In this document: positions 1 through 5,917 of the stretch, in pieces
How the letters are laid out: each line of letters begins with the position of its first letter
Position numbering within the stretch: the stretch's first letter is position 1
NCBI GenBank assembly: GCA_025937615.1
Contig: JAICRA010000096.1
Location: 1-6,361 of the forward strand
Source of the DNA: Thermomicrobiales bacterium
GTDB taxonomy: Bacteria > Chloroflexota > Chloroflexia > Thermomicrobiales > UBA6265
Direction of reading: 5' to 3'
Length of the DNA stretch: 6,361 bases
Made by a program: the position numbers and the translations under genes
The notes under the pieces: model-generated
Database searches by the model: none
What the model was told of the DNA's origin: nothing
The model's input: the letters and a program-made list of their open reading frames with translations, nothing else

Positions 1-13
1 CCCGTTGCTCCAT
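1..13 (-). CDS. 5' end of an unidentified gene leaving the left edge
   Basis: Only the first four codons (Met-Glu-Gln-Arg) lie inside the window, so the product cannot be named. The call rests on the start signals. Reading on the minus strand, an AAGGGAGG Shine-Dalgarno sequence sits five bases before an ATG, the best ribosome-binding site in the window. About 55 bases further upstream is a TGCTAGAGT element that resembles an extended -10 promoter. The gene is co-directional with the receiver-like gene at 126-503, which ends 112 bases earlier. With its own candidate promoter it need not share that transcript. The open frame cannot be tested beyond position 1. Confidence 0.45.
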
Positions 14-18
14 TGCGG

Positions 19-26
19 CCTCCCTT
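19..26 (-). promoter_or_regulatory. Strong Shine-Dalgarno for the left-edge gene
   Basis: The minus strand reads AAGGGAGG, then the five-base spacer CCGCA, then ATG at 13-11. This is near-complete complementarity to the 16S rRNA 3' end at a workable spacing, and it is the main reason for calling a gene start here. Confidence 0.5.
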
Positions 27-67
27 AGGTCAAGCGGGGCCAGCCGCGGGCAACCGAGTGTACGTTC

Positions 68-76
68 ACTCTAGCA
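68..76 (-). promoter_or_regulatory. Candidate extended -10 promoter for the left-edge gene
   Basis: The minus strand reads TGCTAGAGT, a TGn extension followed by TAGAGT (four of six matches to TATAAT). No good -35 box is present at 16-18 bases; the nearest TTG-like sequence is TTGGGG at 20 bases. Similar TGnTAGA(A/G)T elements precede other genes in the window, which raises its credibility a little. It would give a leader of roughly 45-50 bases. Confidence 0.3.
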
Positions 77-125
77 CGTTTCGTCGCGGGACCCCCCAAG
101 GGCCAGGTAATTCTTGTTTCGGGAC

Positions 126-503
126 CTAGTGGCGCCGGTAACGATCGATCAGGCCTGCCATGTCGCGGTGAAACTGCCCGTTGGAGGCGATACGGGTGAC
201 TCCAGCGGCTTTCGCCTCGCGGCGGCCCTCGATGTCCACGTGTGGGCCAAAGGCGAGCGTCGGCGCGAGATCCCGGTCCGGTCGCGAAAGCGCTTCGCTG
301 ATCACTGCCCATGAGACGTCGCCATTCATGTCGATGATGCCGATCGCCACCGTACTCGCCCGCTCGCGCAATGCGCTGACAAATTCCTCAGACGTTGAAA
401 CGAAGCAACCTACGAGGCCAAGACTTGCCAGGGCGCTTCGAATGCGCGACCCGAAGAGCAGATCGCGGTTCAAGACGACCGCCTGAGTCGGTCTCCGATT
501 CAT
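126..503 (-). CDS. Receiver-like (pseudo-response-regulator) single-domain protein
   Basis: This is a 125-residue protein that resembles a CheY-type receiver fold without an output domain. The first strand is AVVLNRDLLF (8-17), followed by a helix with the IRSALASLG pattern (21-29). A second strand and a TSEEFVSAL helix follow (about 32-45). The third strand is AIGIIDMNG (53-61), with Asp58 at the usual phospho-acceptor place. The fourth strand is TLAFGPHVD (82-90) and the fifth is VTRIASNGQF (102-111). Other active-site positions look degenerate: the paired acids after strand 1 read Asn-Arg-Asp, the Thr/Ser after strand 4 appears to be Phe-Gly, and Asn-Gly stands where Lys is expected. Phosphorylation is therefore doubtful, and a binding or scaffold role is possible. 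Two upstream in-frame ATGs (515, 551) exist. A GGAG 12 bases before ATG515 makes a four-residue longer form possible. The gene is divergent from the URO-D-like gene. The fold call is from pattern only. Confidence 0.6.
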   Translation of the reverse strand: MNRRPTQAVVLNRDLLFGSRIRSALASLGLVGCFVSTSEEFVSALRERASTVAIGIIDMNGDVSWAVISEALSRPDRDLAPTLAFGPHVDIEGRREAKAAGVTRIASNGQFHRDMAGLIDRYRRH

Positions 504-597
504 GTCTTGCTTCATTGGTCGATTCAGCTCCACTTTGGATCCACCGCACACCAGAGATCTAGCGTCTCGGCTCAGTTCCGTTACGCGCGAAGTCCTA

Positions 598-606
598 TGC
601 TACGAT
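598..606 (+). promoter_or_regulatory. Candidate extended -10 promoter for the URO-D-like gene
   Basis: TGC followed by TACGAT matches an extended -10 element (TGn plus four of six TATAAT positions). The -35 side is weak, with TTCCGT at 576-581 separated by 19 bases. It lies in the non-coding gap between the divergent receiver-like and URO-D-like genes and would give a leader of about 75 bases to GTG687 or about 130 bases to ATG741. Confidence 0.25.
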
Positions 607-671
607 CGATCTCGGTCTACCCGGATAGCGGCGAAATTGCATCGCGTCAGCGCTTTGCCGACGCGCCAGGC

Positions 672-676
672 AGGAG
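672..676 (+). promoter_or_regulatory. Shine-Dalgarno supporting an alternative GTG start at 687
   Basis: AGGAG sits ten bases before an in-frame GTG at 687. The ATG at 741 has no comparable site, only GAG three bases upstream. The signal favours the longer form of the URO-D-like protein, while the family's usual N-terminus favours the ATG. The choice is open. Confidence 0.4.
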
Positions 677-740
677 CGTTTCCACCGTGGCTAAACCGAA
701 AGCCGGCAATGCGTCGGGGCGGCGACTTCAAGTCGAGTAC

Positions 741-1682
741 ATGACGCGAACCGAACGCGTGCAGGCCGCTGTCAATGGCGCCGAGGTCGATCGGGTTCCA
801 GTCTGCTTTTGGCACCATTTCCAACCGGAAGGGTCCGGCCGGGCGATGGCGGAAGCCACCCTCCGCTTCTTCGATGACGAGTTCGCGCTGGACATCGCGA
901 AAGTGATGCCCGACTTGCCGTATCCATTTCCCAGGCGATCGATCGCCTCGCTCGAGGACTGGCGACTCATCGAGCCCATCGACGCCATGAGATCCCGGTA
1001 TTTTCGGGAGCGAGCGGAATCGGTCGGGATTTTGAGGGACGCGCTCGGCTTCGATACACCGGTGATCATGACCGTCTTCAGTCCGCTGGCGGAAGCGATG
1101 TACGCGGCCCGCGATAGGGACCAGTTCCTGGCCGACCTCCGGGAGCACCCGGTCGTTATCCACGAGGCGCTTGCCACAATCGCCGAGAATCTTGCGGCTC
1201 ATATGCGCGACATCATCGACGCCGGAGCGGACGGCATTTTCTTCGCTTTGCAGGGGTGCTCCCGCACCATTATGACCGAACAGCAGTATCGGGAGTTCGG
1301 GCGCCCATACAATCTGATTGCAATGCGCGGCGCTTCGAGCGGCTGGCTCAATATCTTGCACGTCCATGGAGAGAAAGACCTGATGTTCGATCAGGTGCTG
1401 GACTACCCGGTCCAGGTCCTCAGCTGGTCCGATCGTATTGCCGGACCGAGCCTGCGTGAGGCCCGGGTCAAGACGAGCAAGTGCCTGATGGGCGGCTGGA
1501 ATGAATTCGGCGCCCTGTCTCACGGACCAGAGGAGCAGATCGAAGCTGAGGCGAAGGACGCGCTTGCCCAGACCGGTGGTCGGAAGTTCATCCTGGCCAA
1601 TGGATGCTCTGTCCCTGACGACACCGACCATCGATGGCTGGAGATCGCGCGTGCCGTGGTGGAGGATCTTCCGGTCAGCTGA
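741..1682 (+). CDS. Uroporphyrinogen decarboxylase superfamily protein (methyltransferase-like, not HemE)
   Basis: The 313-residue protein has the URO-D TIM-barrel pattern. It opens with RTERVQAAVNGAEVDRVPV (3-21), typical of the family's N-terminus. A helix-strand run IIDAGADGIFFALQG (158-172) follows, then TEQQYREFGRPY (179-190), HVHG (207-210), a strand with VLSWSDR (226-232), CLMGG (248-252) and FILANGCSVPDDT (283-295). True HemE has an Arg-rich PxWxMRQAGR substrate motif near the N-terminus; here that place reads CFWHHFQPE, so coproporphyrinogen synthesis is unlikely. Corrinoid methyltransferases of this superfamily (MtaA/MtbA) bind zinc through HxC and a later Cys. Here His207, His209 and Cys289 could be the equivalent set. 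The substrate is unknown and the enzyme is probably cytosolic. A GTG start at 687 with a better ribosome site would add 18 residues. The gene is convergent with the reductase gene, with an 8-base gap. Confidence 0.87.
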   Translation: MTRTERVQAAVNGAEVDRVPVCFWHHFQPEGSGRAMAEATLRFFDDEFALDIAKVMPDLPYPFPRRSIASLEDWRLIEPIDAMRSRYFRERAESVGILRDALGFDTPVIMTVFSPLAEAMYAARDRDQFLADLREHPVVIHEALATIAENLAAHMRDIIDAGADGIFFALQGCSRTIMTEQQYREFGRPYNLIAMRGASSGWLNILHVHGEKDLMFDQVLDYPVQVLSWSDRIAGPSLREARVKTSKCLMGGWNEFGALSHGPEEQIEAEAKDALAQTGGRKFILANGCSVPDDTDHRWLEIARAVVEDLPVS

Positions 1683-1690
1683 GCCGCTCG

Positions 1691-2767
1691 TCAGTCATCA
1701 GCCGCGGCTCCGGCCTCCGCCTTTTCCCGCTTCTCCATGATGTTGGTCGAATGACCAGCATCGAGGCGAGCTTTCGGGTCATAGTGGGTCACCGCGTGGT
1801 TGACCGCGGTGACAGCTTCCGCCGCGCCGGTCACGATGAGCTTGAACTTGGCCGGGTAGGTCACCACATCCCCTGCCGCGTAAACACCCGGGATACCGGT
1901 TTCCATCGTGGTCTTGTCGACGACAATCTGGTTGCGTTGCAGCTCGAATCCCCACGTTTTCATCGGGCCAAGGTCCGCGACAAAGCCGATCGCGACGATC
2001 AGATCATCCGCGGGTATTGTCCGTTCATCGCCCGCCACGTTCTTGTACGACACGGCGGCCAGCCGGCCATCATCACCCTCGTGGATCGCGGTGATCTCGC
2101 AGCCGGGGTAATTCAGGTCAACCGTGGACTCCTCCAGCTGCCGGACAGTCGCTTCATGAGCCCGGAACTTCGATCGGTGGATCAGCGTCACCTGCGTTGC
2201 CACCGGTTCTAGCGTCACGGCCCAATCGACCGCGGAGTCGCCGCCTCCGACAATGACCACCTGTTTGTCCCGGAAGTCCTCGACGCGCTTCGCGAAATAG
2301 TGGACGCCTTTACCTTCCAACTCACGGAGTCCAGGCACCGTCAGTCGCTTCGGCTCGAAGGCCCCAACGCCGGCGCAGACGATGACGGTCCGGCTCCAGC
2401 GCTCACCTTTACTGGTTCCCAGCCGGATCAGCCCGTCCGGCAACGCCTCCAGCTCGAGCACCTGCTCGTTCAAGCGAATGGTCGGCTCCGCCTGGCGGGC
2501 CTGGATGTCGCAATGCGCGACGAAATCCTTCGCCAGCACGCGCGGGAATCCGATCACGTCATAGATGTACTTCTCAGGGTAGATCGCGGTCAGCGCGCCC
2601 CCTGGCTCTTCCAGCGCGTCGATCACCTGCGTGCGAGCTCCGCGTAAACCCGCATAAAATGCGGCGAATTGCCCGGTTGGACCGGCGCCGATGATCGTGA
2701 TGTCGAAGATGTCGTCGCCCGGAATCGTTCGCGGCGGATCGAGGACCGCCCCGGGTGCCTGAGACAT
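1691..2767 (-). CDS. Ferredoxin/flavodoxin--NADP+ reductase, thioredoxin-reductase fold (FNR type 2)
   Basis: This 358-residue FAD/NAD(P)H oxidoreductase resembles YumC-type ferredoxin--NADP+ reductases. Visible motifs are the FAD-binding GAGPTG (27-32), the stretch PGGALTAIYPEKYIYDVIGF (55-74) typical of this class, a second nucleotide fold VVIVGGGDSAVDWA (170-183), the NADPH-linked HRSKFRAHE (197-205), and the C-terminal FAD motif GVYAAGDV (294-301). The redox CxxC that true thioredoxin reductases carry between the two halves is absent, which supports a role passing electrons between NADPH and ferredoxin or flavodoxin. It is slightly longer than the usual 330-350 residues because of an N-terminal leader (1-20) and a charged, alanine-rich tail (345-358). 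The start is supported by TAGGAG nine bases before ATG. It appears to be a single-gene unit divergent from the aminotransferase. No ferredoxin gene lies nearby. Confidence 0.93.
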   Translation of the reverse strand: MSQAPGAVLDPPRTIPGDDIFDITIIGAGPTGQFAAFYAGLRGARTQVIDALEEPGGALTAIYPEKYIYDVIGFPRVLAKDFVAHCDIQARQAEPTIRLNEQVLELEALPDGLIRLGTSKGERWSRTVIVCAGVGAFEPKRLTVPGLRELEGKGVHYFAKRVEDFRDKQVVIVGGGDSAVDWAVTLEPVATQVTLIHRSKFRAHEATVRQLEESTVDLNYPGCEITAIHEGDDGRLAAVSYKNVAGDERTIPADDLIVAIGFVADLGPMKTWGFELQRNQIVVDKTTMETGIPGVYAAGDVVTYPAKFKLIVTGAAEAVTAVNHAVTHYDPKARLDAGHSTNIMEKREKAEAGAAADD

Positions 2768-2775
2768 GGGATAAG

Positions 2776-2781
2776 ACTCCT
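2776..2781 (-). promoter_or_regulatory. Shine-Dalgarno of the reductase gene
   Basis: The minus strand reads TAGGAG, a nine-base spacer (TCTTATCCC), then ATG at 2767-2765. It confirms the chosen start. Confidence 0.6.
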
Positions 2782-2828
2782 AGCCAGGGGATACCAGCGG
2801 TCGGCTCCCCGTTTGGATGCTGAGACCG

Positions 2829-2837
2829 ATTCTAGCA
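2829..2837 (-). promoter_or_regulatory. Candidate extended -10 promoter for the reductase gene
   Basis: The minus strand reads TGCTAGAAT, a TGn extension plus TAGAAT (five of six matches to TATAAT). The -35 region at 17-19 bases (GAGGCC/TGAGGC) is poor, as often seen with extended -10 promoters. It would give a leader of roughly 55 bases. Confidence 0.4.
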
Positions 2838-2930
2838 TTGCCCCTATCTTCGGCCTCAGCCTTTCCCTGTACGCTCAGCCCAATCCCGAGACGACTCAGA
2901 GGTCCAGATCAGATAGCGAGAAGTCCACCC

Positions 2931-2936
2931 TAGAAT
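2931..2936 (+). promoter_or_regulatory. Candidate -10 box for the aminotransferase gene
   Basis: TAGAAT (five of six matches to TATAAT) lies 42 bases before the chosen start. The -35 side is weak (ATCAGA at 2908-2913, 17 bases away) and there is no TG extension. The 211-base gap between the reductase and this gene holds nothing else recognisable beyond the two divergent promoter candidates. Confidence 0.3.
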
Positions 2937-2969
2937 GTAAAAAGCAAGTGAAACGCGATGGTTCAGGAT

Positions 2970-2973
2970 GGAG
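2970..2973 (+). promoter_or_regulatory. Shine-Dalgarno deciding the aminotransferase start
   Basis: GGAG is five bases before ATG2979, whereas the in-frame ATG at 2958 lacks a clear site upstream. This favours the 410-residue form over the 417-residue form. Confidence 0.5.
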
Positions 2974-2978
2974 ACAGC

Positions 2979-4211
2979 ATGACAGTGCAAACCCGGGATC
3001 CACGGCAGTCTGACGTTGACGCCTTGCTGTCGCGCCGCGCGCGGCAGGTAGGCACCGAACCGCTTCTTCAGGGAATGGATCGCGTTGGACAGCGCATCTC
3101 CTTCATCTTCGGCTTCCCTGATCCGGCGTCACTACCCGCCAACGAAGTAGCGGCCGTAACAACGCGGGTGCTGGGAGAGCGTGGCCACGCCGCCCTGCAG
3201 TATGGCGACAACGCGGGCTATTCCGGTCTGATCGACGCTTTGATCGCGAAGCTAGCGCGCGACCAGGGCATTCGCGCAAGACGTGAAAACGTGCTCATCA
3301 CGGCCGGGGGATCCCAGGCAATCGACTTGCTCCTCGACGCTCTCGTCGACTGGGGGGACACGATCGTCAGCGAGATGCCAACATGGATCGGCGCCGTGCA
3401 GGCATTCCGCAATGTCGGAGCCAACATCGTCTCGATCCCGATCGATCGCGAGGGCATTGACGTGGCGGCACTCGATCGCGAGCTACGACGACTACGCGCC
3501 CAGGCCACGATTCCGAAGTTCATCTACGCAAACGCCAACTTCCAGAATCCAACTGGCGCCACGATGTCCCTGCGCCGGCGCGAGGATCTTCTCGCGCTCG
3601 CTCGCGCCGCCAGCACGCTGGTCATCGAGGACGACGCCTACTTCGATCTGAGATACGACGGCGAGACCCTTCCTACCATCTATTCGCTCGACGACGGTGG
3701 CACTGTGGTGTACATGGGGACCCTCTCGAAGACCATGGGTCCTGGCATGCGGCTCGGTTGGCTCGTCGGTGCGCCCGAACTGATTCGGCGCATCTCGGCG
3801 TTGAAGGTCGACGGCGGCACGAACGTTTTCGGCGCGCACGTGGCCGCAGACTGGTTGCCGGAGAGGCTCCTTCCGCACGTCGAGCGGCTGCGTGACGTCT
3901 ATCAGCGGCGGCGGGACCTGATGCTCGCGGCGCTTGAGCGGCACATGCCGCCCGGCTCGACATGGACGGTGCCGGATGGCGGATTCTTCATCTGGCTGAC
4001 GCTCCCGTCCGAGATCGATACCAGACGGATGCTTCCTCAAGTTCAGGAGCGGGGCGTGGAGTACCTACCGGGGCCGTCCTGCTTCGCCGAACATGCTGGC
4101 GCCAACCAATTGCGGCTCTCGTTCTCGTTCGTTGAAGACGATTTGATTGAACCGGGGATCCAGGTCATCGGCGAGGTCGCCAAAGCCGATTTGCGGGAGG
4201 CACGCGCCTAG
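2979..4211 (+). CDS. PLP-dependent aminotransferase, fold type I (LysN/MocR-type, no HTH domain)
   Basis: This 410-residue class I/II aminotransferase transfers amino groups using pyridoxal phosphate, with 2-oxoglutarate as the likely acceptor. Seen in order: ISFIFGFPDPASLP (40-53), QYGDNAGYSGL (74-84), the cofactor-phosphate loop TAGGSQAIDLLLD (108-120), YANANFQNPTG (183-193) with the substrate-contacting Asn-Pro-Thr-Gly, VIEDDAYFDLRY (215-226) with the cofactor-ring Asp and Tyr, the Schiff-base lysine in GTLSKTMGPGMRLGW (247-261, Lys251), and the carboxylate-binding Arg379 in NQLRLSF. All key residues are intact. The C-terminal half of MocR regulators looks alike, but no winged-helix DNA-binding domain precedes it, so this is an enzyme of the LysN/aminoadipate or aromatic aminotransferase kind. 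The amino-acid substrate cannot be read from the sequence. It lies 81 bases before the GS-like gene on the same strand and may be cotranscribed with it. Confidence 0.94.
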   Translation: MTVQTRDPRQSDVDALLSRRARQVGTEPLLQGMDRVGQRISFIFGFPDPASLPANEVAAVTTRVLGERGHAALQYGDNAGYSGLIDALIAKLARDQGIRARRENVLITAGGSQAIDLLLDALVDWGDTIVSEMPTWIGAVQAFRNVGANIVSIPIDREGIDVAALDRELRRLRAQATIPKFIYANANFQNPTGATMSLRRREDLLALARAASTLVIEDDAYFDLRYDGETLPTIYSLDDGGTVVYMGTLSKTMGPGMRLGWLVGAPELIRRISALKVDGGTNVFGAHVAADWLPERLLPHVERLRDVYQRRRDLMLAALERHMPPGSTWTVPDGGFFIWLTLPSEIDTRRMLPQVQERGVEYLPGPSCFAEHAGANQLRLSFSFVEDDLIEPGIQVIGEVAKADLREARA

Positions 4212-4214
4212 TTC

Positions 4215-4245
4215 TTAGCAAGCTACCACGCGGATTCGATATAGC
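4215..4245 (+). promoter_or_regulatory. Weak candidate promoter for the GS-like gene
   Basis: TTAGCA at 4215-4220 (four of six to TTGACA) is followed 19 bases later by TATAGC at 4240-4245 (four of six to TATAAT); GATATA at 4238 gives a 17-base spacing but fewer matches. It starts just after the aminotransferase stop codon. If real, the GS-like gene can be expressed alone, with the hairpin at 4252-4271 in its leader. Confidence 0.22.
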
Positions 4246-4251
4246 CCCTGC

Positions 4252-4271
4252 CGCGGCAATGGAGTGCCGCG
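4252..4271 (+). promoter_or_regulatory. Leader hairpin before the GS-like gene
   Basis: A perfect 7-bp inverted repeat, CGCGGCA and TGCCGCG, flanks the six-base loop ATGGAG. It ends ten bases before the AAAGG ribosome site of the GS-like gene. No T-run follows, so it is not a standard intrinsic terminator. It could modulate translation or RNA stability, or partly separate this gene from the aminotransferase. An ATG in the loop opens a five-codon frame ending with TAG at 4274-4276. Confidence 0.4.
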
Positions 4272-4292
4272 AGTAGCAAGAAAGGCCAGTTC

Positions 4293-5630
4293 ATGCTCGT
4301 CGTCGACGACCTCGAACGAGCCGGGTATCAGACGGTCGTGGTCGCGACTCCCGACACCCAGGGTCGGCCCGTTGGCCGCCAACTCCCTCTGCGCCGGTTT
4401 CTGGAGGAACCTTTGGCCGGCGTCGAGGTTTCCTCATACATCCTCGTTTACGACCTCGCCGGTATTCCTCTGACGGACAGCCCGTACTCAGGCGCGAAGA
4501 CCGGATACCACGATGTGCGCCTCCTTCCCGATCTCAGTACGCTAAGACCATACCCAGGCGTTCCAGCCACCGCGATCTGTCTCGCCGATCTGGTTGACGA
4601 GAGTGGGGCGGAGGTTCCGTTTGCACCGCGGGCAGTGCTCAGAGGCCAGGTCGAGGCGGCAAGACAAATGGGTTTCCAAGTTCGTCTAGCGACAGAACTC
4701 GAGTTCTATCTCTTCGAAAATGACCCGCGCGAGGCACGCCAACTAGGCTTCCGCGCGCTGGAACCGACGACTCCAGCGCGTTCGACCTATGGCACGGTCG
4801 CCGCCATAGCACAGCAACCGTTTTTGACCGCCGTCTGCGAGGCGATGGAAGCGGCCGGAATCCCAGTCGGCTCCGCGCAGACTGAAGCCGGGCGCGGCCA
4901 GTGGGAGGTGAACTTCGAACACGGCGACCCACTTGAAGCGGCGGATCACCACCTTATCTACAAGGCGTGCGTCAAAGAACTTGCGCGGCAGGCGGGGATG
5001 ACCGTGACGTTCATGGCAAGACCTGTTGTCGACGACCTCGGATCCTCCTGCCATCTCCACTTCTCACTCTGTGCCAACGGTCAGCCTGTCTTCCCGGTCG
5101 AGCCGGGATCCGGATCGCTGTCGCCCACCGGACGGCACACCGTCGGCGGCCTTCTCGAACACCTGGCTGCCACCGCGTTCTTCTTCGCTCCCTTCGCTAA
5201 TTCCTACAAGCGACACGCACCCGGATTCGCCGCAGGCGGTGTCACGGCGTGGGGTCAGGACAACCGGTCGGTTGCTATTCGGGTCGTCGGTCGAGGCGAG
5301 TCACTCAGGGTTGAGCATCGTTTTCCGGGAGCCGACGCCAACCCGTATCTCGCGGAGGCAGCACTGATCGCCGCTGGGCTAGAAGGCATCGCATCTCAGC
5401 GCGATCCCGGACCGCCTGTCGAGGGTGACGCCGATGCTCTCCCCGAGCTGTCTCGGCCCCCCGCGTCCCTGGGTGAAGCTTTAGCGGCCCTCGAGAACTC
5501 CCAGTTCGTCAGTAGGTCATTTGGAGCAGAGGTGGTCGCCCACTTCATCGCTCACGCTCGGGCCGAGTGGGCGGCGACACTCGCGACAGTCACCGATTGG
5601 GAGCTGACGCGCGGGTTCGAAGCGGTCTAA
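4293..5630 (+). CDS. Glutamine synthetase family protein (GS-like gamma-glutamyl-amide ligase)
   Basis: The 445-residue protein has the whole glutamine synthetase fold: an N-terminal beta-grasp part (about 1-105, with TPDTQGRPVGRQL at 19-31) and the catalytic barrel (about 110-440). Metal and substrate residues are visible: Glu135 and Glu137 in ATELEFYLF, Glu198 and Glu205 in TEAGRGQWEVN, His254 and His256 in GSSCHLHFSL, the nucleotide/glutamate loop PFANSYKRHAPGF (300-312), and RVEHRFPGADANPYLAEAAL (339-358). The classical FDGSS loop of GlnA is replaced by VYDLAGIPLTDSP, and there is no adenylylation-site tyrosine motif. It is therefore more likely a PuuA-like or other ATP-dependent ligase joining glutamate to an amine than the main ammonia-assimilating GlnA. 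ATG4293 is preceded by AAAGG at seven bases. It follows the aminotransferase by 81 bases. A downstream solute-binding gene suggests a catabolic setting; the amine is unknown. Confidence 0.92.
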   Translation: MLVVDDLERAGYQTVVVATPDTQGRPVGRQLPLRRFLEEPLAGVEVSSYILVYDLAGIPLTDSPYSGAKTGYHDVRLLPDLSTLRPYPGVPATAICLADLVDESGAEVPFAPRAVLRGQVEAARQMGFQVRLATELEFYLFENDPREARQLGFRALEPTTPARSTYGTVAAIAQQPFLTAVCEAMEAAGIPVGSAQTEAGRGQWEVNFEHGDPLEAADHHLIYKACVKELARQAGMTVTFMARPVVDDLGSSCHLHFSLCANGQPVFPVEPGSGSLSPTGRHTVGGLLEHLAATAFFFAPFANSYKRHAPGFAAGGVTAWGQDNRSVAIRVVGRGESLRVEHRFPGADANPYLAEAALIAAGLEGIASQRDPGPPVEGDADALPELSRPPASLGEALAALENSQFVSRSFGAEVVAHFIAHARAEWAATLATVTDWELTRGFEAV

Positions 5631-5771
5631 CGCACTCCGCTCAATTTGAACTCGGCATGATGCGGAACAATGGTGTTGCCGGCGCGTCGGAAACGATGAT
5701 CGACACTCCGCTTCGTGCATGGAGCTCCGGCGGCATCTTGCGGCTGGCGGCAATCGCGGAATAGCATGAAC

Positions 5772-5800
5772 TTCATATTCGCCATTGGCAGTGGTAGAGT
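5772..5800 (+). promoter_or_regulatory. Candidate promoter of the solute-binding protein gene
   Basis: TTCATA (5772-5777, four of six to TTGACA) is separated by exactly 17 bases from TAGAGT (5795-5800, four of six to TATAAT), and the latter carries a TGG extension. This is the best-formed promoter in the window. It predicts a leader of about 110 bases. Confidence 0.45.
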
Positions 5801-5873
5801 CAGGTTTCCGGCAGCGCGCTGTGGTCGTTCAAGTCGCAACGTGTCATATCACTTCCGGGCGCGAATCAATCAC

Positions 5874-5885
5874 GGTCTAGAGACC
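5874..5885. repeat. Short inverted repeat in the solute-binding gene leader
   Basis: GGTCT and AGACC flank an AG dinucleotide, making a 12-bp near-palindrome 32 bases before the GTG start and downstream of the candidate promoter. It could be an operator for a dimeric repressor, but a repeat this short can occur by chance. Confidence 0.3.
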
Positions 5886-5905
5886 ACCGAACTGGCAGTC
5901 ATCAT

Positions 5906-5910
5906 GGAGG
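5906..5910 (+). promoter_or_regulatory. Shine-Dalgarno deciding the GTG start of the solute-binding gene
   Basis: GGAGG lies seven bases before GTG5918, an ideal spacing. There is no in-frame ATG before the signal peptide, so this site fixes the start. Confidence 0.7.
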
Positions 5911-5917
5911 TTTCAAC

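Larger units (their letters stand above)
5631..5917. other. Non-coding gap between the GS-like and solute-binding protein genes
   Basis: These 287 bases contain no gene I can support: the short open frames on both strands have no recognisable motif and poor start sites. The stretch holds a candidate promoter (5772-5800), a 12-bp inverted repeat (5874-5885) and a strong ribosome site (5906-5910). No clear GC hairpin with a T-run is seen after the GS-like stop codon. Confidence 0.6.

Noticed and set aside
87..126. Direct repeat CGGGACC at 87-93 and 120-126
   Set aside because: Seven bases in GC-rich DNA is within chance, and there is no further copy or flanking structure.
1..129. Plus-strand frame open from the left edge to a TAG at 127-129, as a possible 3' end of an upstream gene
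   Set aside because: The 42 residues are low-complexity Pro/Gly/Arg without any motif, and the minus strand shows a strong start signal in the same place.
600..1631. Long open frame of 343 codons on the minus strand opposite the URO-D-like gene
   Set aside because: Its translation shows no family motif and is rich in Arg, Gly and His, as expected for the shadow of a GC-rich gene, while the plus-strand frame has clear URO-D motifs.
1698..1712. AGCCGCGGCT palindrome near the end of the reductase gene as a terminator
   Set aside because: It has no loop room and no T-run on either strand, and it lies inside the coding sequence.
1634..2212. 192-codon plus-strand frame opposite the reductase gene
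   Set aside because: It overlaps a reductase with intact FAD and NADPH motifs on the other strand and has no recognisable domain of its own.
3492..4040. 182-codon minus-strand frame inside the aminotransferase gene
   Set aside because: The plus frame holds the Schiff-base Lys and all other aminotransferase motifs; the opposite frame has none.
5627..5839. 70-codon minus-strand frame in the gap after the GS-like gene
   Set aside because: There is no Shine-Dalgarno, no recognisable motif, and it crosses the region with promoter-like signals for the plus-strand solute-binding gene.
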